Below, one piece after another: positions 33,395 through 42,161 of a DNA stretch of 64,000 nt. Position numbers and translations under genes: made by a program. Location of the stretch: NCBI GenBank assembly GCA_963720765.1, contig CAVRGS010000007.1, forward strand, positions 1-64,000, given 5' to 3'. Each line of letters starts with the position of its first letter. Position 1 is the first letter of the stretch. This DNA comes from DASUAS01 sp963720765 (lineage in GTDB: Bacteria; Actinomycetota; Acidimicrobiia; IMCC26256; DASPTH01). The notes beneath the pieces were generated by a model. It was not told the origin of the DNA. It did not search any database and worked only from the letters and a program-made list of their open reading frames with translations.

Positions 33395-34723
33395 TCAGCC
33401 GGCCATCTGCGCGATCGAGTAGAGCACGAGGCCGGCGAGCGCACCGACCACCGCGCCGTTGATCCGGATGTACTGCAGGTCGGGCCCGAGCAGCAGCTCG
33501 AGCTGGTCGGCGGTCCGCTCGGCGTCCCACGAGGCGATCGTCCCCGTGACCAGGGCGTCCACATCCGCACCGAATCGCCGCATCGTGCGATCCACCGTCG
33601 TCTCCACCGCCTGCTCGATGCGCACGTGGAGGGCGGCGTCGTCACGGACGCGCGCCGCCATGTCGGTGACCAGGTCGACGAGGCGCTCCTCCAGGTGTGA
33701 TCCCGGGTTGCTCGCTTCGATCCGCATGCGGTCGACCACGCCCGCGACCATCTCGGCGAGCACGGCGTCGACGCGCGGATCCTCGGCGACGGTGCGCTGC
33801 ACATCGCGCCAGCGATCACCGAACGCCGGATCGTGCTCGAGGCGATCGACGAGATCCACCAGGGCAGTGTGCAGCTGTTGCCTGGTCGGATGGTCGGGAT
33901 CACGTGCGATCGCGTCGAGGGTGTCGACGGTTCGGTCGACCAGGTGCTCGAAGAGCCGGTGCTGCAGGGCCTCCGGAAGCCACCAGGGCCGTTCCGCGGC
34001 GAGCATCTCCTCGAGCCGGTCGCCGTGTCGGGAGATGACACGCCGAGCGGTGCCGCACGTCGCCACGATGCCGTCGTCGAGCTGGGGGCTCTCGATCGCG
34101 GCGCGCAGGATGCTCGCCGACATCTCGGTGAGGGGCGCGCCGGCGGCGGCGCGGCACAGTTCGGAGACGATGACCTGCTCGTGGTGGGCGTCGAGCGCAC
34201 CGACACTCCGGTCGAGCACGTTGCGGACCATCGTCGTCGCGTGCTCGCGCTCGGCGAGCCACGTCGACGCTCGCATCACCGCGGCGGAGCTTCGCATGCG
34301 TTCCGCGACCGCGGCGCCGCTCAGGAAGTTCTCACGGAAGAAGGTGGCGAGCGTCTGACCGAACTGCTCCTTGCGGGCGACGACGATCGCAGTGTGCGGG
34401 ATCGGCAGTCCCAACGGGCGGCGGAACAGCGCGGTGACCGCGAACCAGTCGGCGAGGGCACCGACCATCGAGGCTTCGAGCGCGGCGCGCACGTAACCGG
34501 CCCAGTCCCCCGCCGGCGCGACGAGCAGGATCACCAGCCATGCGGTCGTGACCGCGACGAGCGTCCCGGTCGCCCACCGCCGCATCACGGTGAGCCGGTG
34601 GCGCCGATCGGCTTCCCGGGCGAGAGGTGGCGGCACGGGGATCGATGCTCGTTCCGGCCCTTCGACCGGCCCTTCGACCGGCCCTTCGACCGGCCCTTCG
34701 ACCGGCGTGTCGACTCCTGTCAC
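33395..34723 (-). CDS. DUF445 family membrane protein
   Basis: This 442-residue protein belongs to the DUF445/YheB family. The sequence has an N-terminal membrane segment (LVAVTTAWLVILLVAPAG), then EASMVGALADWFAVTALFRRPLGLPIPHTAIV, the family hallmark. A long helical cytoplasmic region follows with several VDRTVDTLDA-type repeats, and the protein ends with a second helix (INGAVVGALAGLVLYSIAQMAG). The GTG at 34723 follows GAGGAG. The first 17 residues carry a Val-Glu-Gly-Pro repeat encoded by a 12-bp tandem repeat. Function is unknown. Confidence 0.88.
   Translation of the reverse strand: MTGVDTPVEGPVEGPVEGPVEGPERASIPVPPPLAREADRRHRLTVMRRWATGTLVAVTTAWLVILLVAPAGDWAGYVRAALEASMVGALADWFAVTALFRRPLGLPIPHTAIVVARKEQFGQTLATFFRENFLSGAAVAERMRSSAAVMRASTWLAEREHATTMVRNVLDRSVGALDAHHEQVIVSELCRAAAGAPLTEMSASILRAAIESPQLDDGIVATCGTARRVISRHGDRLEEMLAAERPWWLPEALQHRLFEHLVDRTVDTLDAIARDPDHPTRQQLHTALVDLVDRLEHDPAFGDRWRDVQRTVAEDPRVDAVLAEMVAGVVDRMRIEASNPGSHLEERLVDLVTDMAARVRDDAALHVRIEQAVETTVDRTMRRFGADVDALVTGTIASWDAERTADQLELLLGPDLQYIRINGAVVGALAGLVLYSIAQMAG
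34655..34702. repeat. 12-bp tandem repeat, four copies
   Basis: The plus-strand unit CGGCCCTTCGAC is repeated exactly four times. It lies inside the 5' end of the DUF445 gene and encodes Val-Glu-Gly-Pro repeats in the N-terminal tail. Copy number may vary between strains without breaking the frame. Confidence 0.85.
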
Positions 34724-34809
34724 GGACTGCTCCTCGGAACCAGGTGATGCGGGGCGGCTGCTGGGCTCCCCTGCCCGAACTCTGCTCGGCGCACACCTTC
34801 CGCCGCGAG

Positions 34810-37800
34810 TCAGTGGAAGTCGCGGGACTTGAGCAGGTCGGTGAGACCGAGTGGAAGGGCGACGATGCGTCGCGCCAGCACGTTGACGACGCCCTGGTAC
34901 TGCTCGAGCAAACCGCGGATCTCGAGCGCGGGCGCGGTACGGGCGACGGCGCGGTAGCGCTTCCACACGTCGGGGGTGCAGATGACGTTGACCAGCCCGG
35001 TCTCGTCCTCGAGGTTGAGGAAGATCACGCCCTTCGCCGTCGACGGCTGCTGACGGTGGGTGACGACACCGGCGACGTCGACGACGGTGCGGTCGGGCAG
35101 CTCGCGCAGCTGCGCGGCGGTGACGATCCCCCGCGCCGTCAGCTGCTCGCGCACGAGCTCGGTGGGATGGCGCGCCGTCGACAGGCCGGTGGCCCAGAGG
35201 TCGGCGGCGATCTCCTCGAACTCGTGCATCCCCGGCAAGGTGGGTGCCTCGGCGCCGGTGACCACCCCGGGGAGCTTGTCGGGACGCGCGTCGCGCAGCG
35301 CCCCCGCCGCCCACAGCGCGGAGCGCCGGTCGTGGTCGAAGCACGCGAACGCGCCGGCGGTGGCGAGCGCCTCGAGCGCGTCGGTGGGCGCGCTCGTGCG
35401 CCGGGTGAAGTCGGCGAGGTCGGTGAACGGTGCCTCAGCGCGTGCTTCGTCGATGCGGTCGAGCAGCGAGTCACCCACTCCCCGCACGTAGCGCAACCCC
35501 ACCCGCATGGCATGGATCGACGGGTCGGCGTGCCAACCCGGTCCGGGTCGACCGACCGGACCGGCGGACTCGGTGCGTGGCTCGAGCGTGCAGTCCTTGC
35601 GCGACCTCTCCACGCACGGACCCAGCACCTCGACGCCGTGGCGGGTGGCGTCACGCACGATGGTGTGCGGCGAGTAGAAGCCCATGGGTTGCGCGTTGAG
35701 CAGCGCGCACGCGAACTCGGCCGGGTAGTGCAACTTGATCCACGAGCTGGCGTACACGAGGTAGGCGAAGCTCACCGAGTGGCTCTCGGGGAAGCCGAAG
35801 TCGGCGAAGCCCTCGATCTTGTGCACGATGTCGTCGGCCACCTCGCCGGTGATGCCGCGCGCGGCCATCCCGACGAGCAGCCGATCACGCATCGCGGCCA
35901 TGCGGGCGCGGGACCGCTTCGACCCCATCGCCTGGCGCAGCCGGTCGGACTCCCCCGGCGTGAACCCGGCGACGTCGATCGCCATCTGCATGAGCTGCTC
36001 CTGGAACAGCGGTACGCCGAGCGTCTTCTCCAGGCACGGCTCGAGCAGCGGGTGCGGATAGGTGATCTCCTCCTGCCCGTTGCGCCGGCGGAGGTAGGGG
36101 TGGACCGAACCACCCTGGATGGGACCGGGACGGATGAGCGCCACCTCCACCACCAGGTCGTAGAACTTCTCCGGCCGCAGCCGCGGCAACGTGGCCATCT
36201 GCGCGCGGCTCTCCACCTGGAACACGCCGATGGTGTCGGCCGCGCTCAGCAGCGCGTACACCTCAGGTTCCTGCGGGATGGTGGCGATGTCGATGTCGAC
36301 ACCCTCGTGGTCGCGCACGAGGTCGACCGCGAGGTGCAGCATCGTGAGCATGCCCAGGCCGAGCAGGTCGAACTTCACCAGGCCGGCCGCCGCGCAGTCG
36401 TCCTTGTCCCACTGGAGCACCGATCGGTGCTCCATGCGCGCCCACTCGATCGGGCAGCACTCGGTGAGCGGACGGTCGGCCATCACCATGCCGCCCGAGT
36501 GGATCCCGAGGTGTCGCGGGAAGTCGAGCACCTGCTCGGCGAGCTCGAGCGCGAGCTTCGGGACCGGCGGCGCGCCGGCGTCGTGGTGGTCGCGCAGCGT
36601 GTCGAAGCTGCCCGAGTCGTGACCCCAGCGGTCGATCCACTTGGTGAGCGCGTCGGCGTGTCCCGGTGAGAGGCCGACCGCTTTCGCCATCTCGCGCAGT
36701 GCCGAGCGGGGTCGGTACGTGATCACGTTGGCCACCTGCGCAGCGCGCTCACGTCCGTACTTGCCGTAGACGTACTGGATCACCTCCTCGCGCCGTTGGT
36801 GCTCGATGTCGAGGTCGATGTCGGGTGGACCGTCGCGTTCGAGTGAGAGGAAGCGCTCGAACAGCAGGCCGAGCTCCACCGCGTCGGCCTTGGTGACGCC
36901 GAGCGCGTAGCACACCGCGCTGTTGGCGGCACTCCCTCGCCCCTGGCAGTAGATGTCGTGGATGCGACAGAACTCGACGATGTCGACGAGCACCAGGAAG
37001 TAGCCGGGGAAGTTGAGCTGCTCGATCACGTCGAGCTCGTGCTCGATCTGCGCCATCGCCGCCGTGTGCTTCGGATGGGTCGACGGGTAGCGCACGCGCG
37101 CGCCGCGCGCGGTCAGCTCGCGCAGCCACGTCATCTCGGTGTGACCCTCCGGCACGTCGTGGTCGGGCAGCTCCGGTGCTGCGAGGCGCAGGTCGAACGC
37201 GCACGCGCGCGCCAGCTCCACCGTGCGCGCCACCGCGCCGGGCCACCGAGCGAACCGCCGCTCCTGCTCTCCCGCGCTGCGCAGGTGCGCGAACGGCGCG
37301 GCCGGCAGCCAGCCGTCGATCTCGTCGAGCGATCGACCGGCGCGCACCGCAGCGAGCGCAGTGGCCAGCGGACGCTGTGCAGGCGTGGCGTAGTGCACGT
37401 TGTTGGTGGCGACGACGTCGACGCCCGTCGCCATCGCGATGCGCGCCAGTGCGTCGTTGCGGTGCCGATCGAGGGGATCGCCGTGGTCCCACAGCTCCAC
37501 CAGCACGCGGTCGCGACCGAAGGCGACGACGAGCCGGTCGAGCGCCGCGCGCGCCGCGCTCGGGCCGTCGCGCACCAGGGCTGCGGGCACGGTGCCCTTG
37601 CGACATCCGGTGAGCACGTACCAGCTGTCGTTGCGTGCACTCGGCTCGGGATGGAGGTGCACAGGGGCGCGAGCAGCCCCGCTCAACGCGTCGACGGTGA
37701 TGCTCGGCGCGCCCTTCTCCCCCGCCATCTGCGCTTCGCTGATCGCGCGCGCGAGGCGCGCGTATCCGACCGGCCCCTCGGCCAGCACGAGCAGGTGCTC

Positions 37801-38091
37801 ACCCTCGGGGTCGGGCTCGCCGTTCGCCGGCCGGGTGATCCCGAGTGTGAGCTCGGCGCCGAAGACCGTCGGGAGATCGTGGTCACGTGCGGCGAGCGCG
37901 AAGCGGACCGCGCCGTAGAGGCCGTCGTGATCGGTGACCGCGAGCCCGGCCAACCCCAGGCGCGCCGCCTCGTCCGCCAGCTCCTCAGGATGGCTGGCCC
38001 CGTCGAGGAAGGAGAAGTTGGTGTGGCAGTGCAACTCGGCATAGCCGGAGTCGGAGAACACGGAGGAGGCGTACGCCGACATGTCGACCAT
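34810..38091 (-). CDS. dnaE2: Error-prone DNA polymerase III alpha subunit DnaE2
   Basis: This protein of about 1,090 residues is the C-family polymerase used for SOS mutagenesis and lesion bypass with ImuA' and ImuB. It has the N-terminal PHP domain (ELHCHTNFSFLDGASHPEE, TDHDGLYGAVRF), the polymerase core with YCQGRGSAANSAVCY and catalytic PDIDLDIEHQRREEV, LGIHSGGMV, and the finger region LRQAMGSKRSRARMAAM. The C-terminal OB-fold is VVDVAGVVTHRQQPSTAKG. It lacks the tau-binding tail of DnaE1. I chose ATG 38091: the upstream ATG at 38115 falls inside a LexA box, which should be promoter DNA. ATG 38082 is also possible. No clear ribosome site precedes these starts, so a leaderless mRNA is possible. 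Confidence 0.93.
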   Translation of the reverse strand: MVDMSAYASSVFSDSGYAELHCHTNFSFLDGASHPEELADEAARLGLAGLAVTDHDGLYGAVRFALAARDHDLPTVFGAELTLGITRPANGEPDPEGEHLLVLAEGPVGYARLARAISEAQMAGEKGAPSITVDALSGAARAPVHLHPEPSARNDSWYVLTGCRKGTVPAALVRDGPSAARAALDRLVVAFGRDRVLVELWDHGDPLDRHRNDALARIAMATGVDVVATNNVHYATPAQRPLATALAAVRAGRSLDEIDGWLPAAPFAHLRSAGEQERRFARWPGAVARTVELARACAFDLRLAAPELPDHDVPEGHTEMTWLRELTARGARVRYPSTHPKHTAAMAQIEHELDVIEQLNFPGYFLVLVDIVEFCRIHDIYCQGRGSAANSAVCYALGVTKADAVELGLLFERFLSLERDGPPDIDLDIEHQRREEVIQYVYGKYGRERAAQVANVITYRPRSALREMAKAVGLSPGHADALTKWIDRWGHDSGSFDTLRDHHDAGAPPVPKLALELAEQVLDFPRHLGIHSGGMVMADRPLTECCPIEWARMEHRSVLQWDKDDCAAAGLVKFDLLGLGMLTMLHLAVDLVRDHEGVDIDIATIPQEPEVYALLSAADTIGVFQVESRAQMATLPRLRPEKFYDLVVEVALIRPGPIQGGSVHPYLRRRNGQEEITYPHPLLEPCLEKTLGVPLFQEQLMQMAIDVAGFTPGESDRLRQAMGSKRSRARMAAMRDRLLVGMAARGITGEVADDIVHKIEGFADFGFPESHSVSFAYLVYASSWIKLHYPAEFACALLNAQPMGFYSPHTIVRDATRHGVEVLGPCVERSRKDCTLEPRTESAGPVGRPGPGWHADPSIHAMRVGLRYVRGVGDSLLDRIDEARAEAPFTDLADFTRRTSAPTDALEALATAGAFACFDHDRRSALWAAGALRDARPDKLPGVVTGAEAPTLPGMHEFEEIAADLWATGLSTARHPTELVREQLTARGIVTAAQLRELPDRTVVDVAGVVTHRQQPSTAKGVIFLNLEDETGLVNVICTPDVWKRYRAVARTAPALEIRGLLEQYQGVVNVLARRIVALPLGLTDLLKSRDFH

Positions 38092-38107
38092 GGGACCCGC
38101 GACCGTA

Positions 38108-38123
38108 TCGAACATGTGTTCGT
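38108..38123 (-). promoter_or_regulatory. LexA (SOS) box of dnaE2
   Basis: TCGAACATGTGTTCGT matches the actinobacterial SOS box TCGAAC-N4-GTTCGA in 15 of 16 positions and is an almost perfect palindrome. It lies 17 bp upstream of the chosen dnaE2 start, so LexA would block transcription until DNA damage. It is a separate copy from the one at imuA'. Confidence 0.85.
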
Positions 38124-38170
38124 CTCGGCAACCTCCCGGATGGGCCGACAACCCCGCGTACCATCGGCTC

Positions 38171-38647
38171 ATGCTCCTCTCGGGCATCAACCACGTGGCC
38201 GTGCTCACCCAGGACACCGAACGGTTCCACGCCTTCTATCGAGACGTGTTCGACGCCACCGTGTTCGCCGATCAGGTCATCGGCGACGGCGAGAAGGAGG
38301 GCCGCCTCTCCTTCGTGACGATCGGACCCCACACCGAGCTCAACGTCTTCGAGCTGCCCGGCACCGAGGCCGCGCACACGCCGATGTTCGGCCGCGGCCC
38401 GATCGACCACATGGGCCTCCAGGCCGAGTCGCAGGAAGCGTTCGACGAGATCCGCCGGCGGTTGATCGAGCGCGGTTGCACCGACGGGTTCGTCACCGAC
38501 TTCGGGGTGGCCATCAGCCTCTTCTTCATCGACCCCGACGGACTCGAGGGCGAAGTGGTCCTCGGCAAGCCGGGGACCGGGCCCGCCGACCTCAAGCCGC
38601 CGGGCACACCGGCCGCGGGCTACGAGCGCGTCCTCCCGGAAATGTGA
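38171..38647 (+). CDS. VOC/glyoxalase-family protein
   Basis: This 158-residue vicinal-oxygen-chelate protein opens with GINHVAVLTQDTERFHAFY (first metal-ligand His), followed by FVTIGPHTELNVFELPG and the second half IDHMGLQAESQEAFDEI with FFIDPDGLEGEVV (Asp-Pro-Asp/Gly before the Glu ligand). It could be a dioxygenase, lyase or antibiotic-binding protein. ATG at 38171 begins 48 bp from the dnaE2 SOS box, on the opposite strand. The following gene starts within its stop codon region. Confidence 0.87.
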   Translation: MLLSGINHVAVLTQDTERFHAFYRDVFDATVFADQVIGDGEKEGRLSFVTIGPHTELNVFELPGTEAAHTPMFGRGPIDHMGLQAESQEAFDEIRRRLIERGCTDGFVTDFGVAISLFFIDPDGLEGEVVLGKPGTGPADLKPPGTPAAGYERVLPEM

Positions 38648-38976
38648 CGGACGACTACTGCTACCTCACGACGCACGGGCGCGTCACCGGCACCGATCAC
38701 GAGATCGAGATCTGGTACGTGCGCGAAGGCAACACGCTGTTCCTCCTCGCAGGCGCTGGTGAGCAGTCCGACTGGGTGCGCAACCTGCAGGCCGATCCCG
38801 CGGTGCGCGTCCGCATCGACGACGCGACCCACGACGCGCGCGGACGCGTGGTGACCGACCTCGACGAGGACCGACACGCGCGCACGGTCGTGTTCGAGAA
38901 GTACCAGCCGCGCAACGAAGGCGAGCTCGTCACCTGGCGCGAGCGCGCGTTGCCCGTCGCGGTGGAACTCGACTAG
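38644..38976 (+). CDS. DUF385/F420-type nitroreductase-family protein
   Basis: This 110-residue split-barrel protein belongs to the deazaflavin-dependent nitroreductase (Ddn/DUF385) family: LTTHGRVTGTDHEIEIWYV at the N-terminus, FLLAGAGEQSDWVRNLQADP in the middle, then ARGRVVTDLDEDRHARTVVFEKY. These use F420H2 or bind it. GTG at 38644 overlaps the VOC stop, so the two are translationally coupled. Its stop is shared, as palindromic CTAG, with the convergent gene at 38973. Confidence 0.87.
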   Translation: MTDDYCYLTTHGRVTGTDHEIEIWYVREGNTLFLLAGAGEQSDWVRNLQADPAVRVRIDDATHDARGRVVTDLDEDRHARTVVFEKYQPRNEGELVTWRERALPVAVELD

Positions 38977-39581
38977 CGAACCCGTTCCGCGATCATGGGG
39001 TAGTCGTCGACCAGGCCTGACCCGTCGAACCGGATGACGGTCTCGAAGGAGAACTGCGGCGCCTGGTACCGGTAGCGACTTCCGCCGTCGCGGTCGTCGA
39101 GGTGCTCGTAGACCTGCTCGAGTCGGCCGACACGCAGATCGGGCGCGCTCACGTAGACCGCCGGCGCGTCGGCCCGCGCGCCCACCGGAAGCGCCATCCG
39201 ATGCAACGGAAACGCGTTGGTGCAGGCCGACGCCTCGAGATCGAGGTCGTCGCACCCGTCGAGCTCGGGCGCGTGCTGGCCGTCGACGAACCACTGGGAT
39301 CCGGAGTGCTCGAGCTCGAGGACATCGACGCCGCGGGCTGTCCGCACGGCGAGGCGCGCGGCACGGGTACGCCAGCCGTCGTCGATGCTGATCGAGTACC
39401 CGACCGACCAGACGTCGTCTCGGTCGAGCGCGATGGTCTGGCCCTCCACGACCAGCAGGCCGTCCTCGACCCGGAAGAACGCGCACTCGAACCCGTCGGG
39501 TTCGCCGACGTGACGCCACACCGCGTGCAGAGGGAACCGAGCGAACACACCTCCATGCTGCCTCAGACCGTCGACGTTCAT
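38973..39581 (-). CDS. Putative glycolipid-binding protein (DUF1089/PF06475)
   Basis: This 202-residue protein matches the putative glycolipid-binding family. Blocks are VWRHVGEPDGFECAFFRVED near the start, VEGQTIALDRDDVWSVGYSI, DDGWRTRAARLAV with the family Trp-x-Thr-Arg, and a C-terminal YQAPQFSFETVIRFDGSG followed by DDYP. Homologues have been linked to glycolipid binding, but the function is poorly tested. ATG at 39581 lies 29 bp after the imuB stop on the same strand, so it may be in the SOS transcript. No signal peptide is visible. Confidence 0.75.
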   Translation of the reverse strand: MNVDGLRQHGGVFARFPLHAVWRHVGEPDGFECAFFRVEDGLLVVEGQTIALDRDDVWSVGYSISIDDGWRTRAARLAVRTARGVDVLELEHSGSQWFVDGQHAPELDGCDDLDLEASACTNAFPLHRMALPVGARADAPAVYVSAPDLRVGRLEQVYEHLDDRDGGSRYRYQAPQFSFETVIRFDGSGLVDDYPMIAERVR

Positions 39582-39610
39582 TCCGTCGGGCCGTGGACCG
39601 GAGACGTCGG

Positions 39611-41244
39611 TCAGTCGTAGACGGCCTCGACCGCGGTCCGGCCGCGCTCGAGCACGACCAGACACGCCACCCCCGAACCGTCGGGGCCACCCTCGACCAC
39701 CACCTGCCACAGCGCGCGTCGGCGACGGACGTCCCACCAGCGCAGGTCGTGGGCCCACGGTCCACTCCATGCCGCCAACGGTCCTCCGCCGTCGGGCAAC
39801 GCCGTGCAACGCAGACCCGCGGGCGGGGCCGAGGGCTCACCCCGCCCCGACACCGCGACCGGTGCGCCGCTGGCGTCGACCAGCTCGGCCGACACCGGTG
39901 GGTCGAACACGCGGGCCGGCGCGGGACCGGGCACCGCTCCCGGCCACGGCGGCAACGTCTCGACCTCGTCCCTCGGTTCGCCCCACGGCACCCAGCGGAT
40001 CCGCTCGACCGGGGTGCGCCCGCCACCGTCGAGCGCGGTGACGACCGCGTCGGGCCCGAGCATCCCCTGCACCCGGGCCAGCGCGCGTCCGGCGCGGTCG
40101 GCGGCCGCGGGATCACCGCCCCAGAACCCGAGCTGGCGACCGACCGCAGGACCGAGGTCGTCGGGCGCGAGGACGAGCCGGGAGATCCCCGCGGTCACGG
40201 TCTCGGTGAGCAACCACGCGTCGAGCTGCCAACGCACGCGCGCGACCAGGGCCGACGGCGTGAGCGCGCCCTCGTGACGCCACGTGCGCGACAGGTGCTC
40301 GCCGTGCTCGGTCTCCGCCTCCACGATCACACGCGCGCACGAGAGGCCGAGCGCGTCGAGCCGTGCCAGCAGCCGGTCGGCGAGCATCTTGGCCACGAAC
40401 GCAGCTTCGTCGACGCGCGTCGCGGGAGGATCGAGCTCGATCGCCTCGAGCAGCTCGTCGGGCGGAACCGTGGCAACTGGTTCGTGCTCGACCTCGCCCC
40501 GCGCGAGCCGGTGGGCCAGCGCGCCGGATGGACCGAAGCGACCGAGCACCGCGGCCGGCGGCAGCTCGGCGAACGCACCGAGTGTGCGCAGCCCCAGTCG
40601 GGCGAGGAGATCGACCAGGTCGGCACCGCCGCCGTACGCGGCGTCGACTGCACCGGCGAGGACGGTCACCGGCCACGGCGCGAGGAACGTGAACGTCTCG
40701 CCGACCGGCACGACGACCGTGTCGCGTGCACGCTCCTCGCCCCGATCTTCGTGAGTGGCCCGTGCCGCGAGACCGGCCGCGAACACGCCGTCGGCGATGC
40801 CGGCGCGCACGTCGGTGACCTCGAGCTCGCGCACGCACGCGATGATGCGCGCCGCAAGCGCGTCGTCACCTCCGAAGTAGCGCGACGGACCGCGCGTCGG
40901 GAACGACAATTGACCCGGTCGTTCGAGCACGAGCCGTGGCACCAGCTGCTCGACCGCGCGGACGACCAGCTCGAACGCGCGCGCGTCCGCGGACTCGTCG
41001 GCGTCGAGGACCACCAGACCGGCGCAGCGGGCCTCGGCCTCGCGCACGCGCAGCCCGACCACAACCCCTTCGGCCCGCGCCTCCGCCGACGCGGACACCA
41101 CCACCTTGCCCGCGGACCGGCTCCCCGTCGATGGTCGTCGACCACCACCGCCGGAGTGCCGACCAGCCCGGGCTCCAGACGGCGTGCCGCGACCACCGGC
41201 CAGTCGGGACACCACAGCGCGCAGGTGCGCTGCGGGGTGGTCAC
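39611..41244 (-). CDS. imuB: ImuB, Y-family-polymerase-like mutasome protein, frameshifted as sequenced
   Basis: ImuB links ImuA' and DnaE2 to the beta clamp and lacks polymerase activity in known homologues. The N-terminus (CALWCPDWPVVAARRLEPG) begins at GTG 41244, 5 bp after the imuA' stop. The frame breaks near 41,110-41,135, within or beside a C4/G4 run. The body then continues in another frame: GKVVVSASAEARAEG, AEARCAGLVVLDADES, RYFGGDDALAARI, ADGVFAAGLAARA, then the C-terminal region through LSFPTRGPSRYFGG. Adding one base there restores a single protein of about 543 residues. The acidic catalytic residues of active Y-family enzymes are not apparent, as expected. Confidence 0.85.
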
Positions 41245-41249
41245 GCCCG

Positions 41250-41939
41250 CTACCCCGCCCGGGCGAGCTCGCCGATGCGCGGACGGGCGGCCGCGCCGCG
41301 GCCCTCCACCTCCACCCGCAGCCGGCGGGCACCCAAGATGCCGTCGAGGACACCCGCGCCGTGGTCGCCCCACGCCGAGCCGGCCGCGTGGAGGGTGCAC
41401 AGGGCGCTCCCCGGCCACACCGCGCCGCGGGTCTCGGTGACCACCAGCACCGACTCACGTTCTCGGGCGCGTGCCTCGAGCCGACGGGCGTCGCCCAGGA
41501 CCACCCCGCGCGGCACCTCCGCCAGCACCAGGCTCACGCCGTCGAGCAAGGCCGCGACCACGGTGGCCCAGCGGGCGGGGGGCACCCGCCGAACCACCGC
41601 GAACCGCTCCAGGGCCACTCCGGCGTCGGCCGCGGCGAGGACCCCGAGGGTGGCGTCGACGTCGACCGCCGCCGCCCACTCCCCCAGTGCGGTCACCGCG
41701 GCTGCGAGCTCGAAGCCGACGGTGGTCGCACCCGCGCCTGGCCGTCCGGTGACCCGCAACACCGACCCCCGCGCCACCGTCCCTTCCGGGACGAGGTCAC
41801 CGAGCCCGCCTGCGAGCGGCACCGCCCGGTCGCGCGCCAGCACCACCGGTGCCGCGCCCCGCGCCACCTCGTGCAGGCGCGCCCGGGCTTCGTCGTCCCG
41901 TCGAGGGAGGTTGTCGCGGGGAAGAGCGACGATCGCCAT
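41250..41939 (-). CDS. imuA: ImuA' mutasome accessory protein
   Basis: This 229-residue RecA-fold-related protein of the imuA'-imuB-dnaE2 set has a Walker-A-like RVTGRPGAGATTVGFELAAA near residue 65, followed by DVDATLGVLAAADAG and LVLAEVPRGVVLGDARRLEARARERES. The start is taken as ATG 41939 (MAIVALPRDN); a GTG at 41948 is also in frame. A perfect LexA box ends 4-5 bp upstream of the GTG. It is followed by imuB with a 5-bp gap. The protein works with ImuB in SOS-induced mutagenic synthesis. Confidence 0.85.
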   Translation of the reverse strand: MAIVALPRDNLPRRDDEARARLHEVARGAAPVVLARDRAVPLAGGLGDLVPEGTVARGSVLRVTGRPGAGATTVGFELAAAVTALGEWAAAVDVDATLGVLAAADAGVALERFAVVRRVPPARWATVVAALLDGVSLVLAEVPRGVVLGDARRLEARARERESVLVVTETRGAVWPGSALCTLHAAGSAWGDHGAGVLDGILGARRLRVEVEGRGAAARPRIGELARAG

Positions 41940-41952
41940 CACCCCCACACTA

Positions 41953-41968
41953 TCGAACGTATGTTCGA
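41953..41968 (-). promoter_or_regulatory. LexA (SOS) box of the imuA'-imuB operon
   Basis: TCGAACGTATGTTCGA is an exact actinobacterial SOS box (TCGAAC-N4-GTTCGA), fully palindromic. It lies 13 bp upstream of the ATG of imuA'. LexA binding here would repress imuA'-imuB, and possibly the glycolipid-binding gene downstream. Confidence 0.92.
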
Positions 41969-42100
41969 TTCGTCAAAGACGCGTGACACGACCGCCCGGG
42001 AAGCGGAGAGTGGAGGCAACCCCGGTCCCCCACGCCACTGCACCTGCCCGCGGGAGGCGTGCCGGGACCGGGGCGGCCACGGACGCGCGCCGCCACTCAC

Positions 42101-42147
42101 AGGTTGCGTCACTCAACCGCCTATAACGCAGTCAGGTGACGCAACCT
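42101..42147. terminator. Perfect 12-bp inverted repeat downstream of the Nfu-N-like gene
   Basis: AGGTTGCGTCAC (42101-42112) and GTGACGCAACCT (42136-42147) are exact inverted copies separated by 23 bp. The structure is 15 bp after the stop at 42162 and about 130 bp upstream of the SOS box. It could be a terminator (no U-tract) or a regulator-binding site. The rest of 41969-42161 shows no gene. Confidence 0.45.
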
Positions 42148-42161
42148 CGCGGTAGGGAGGC

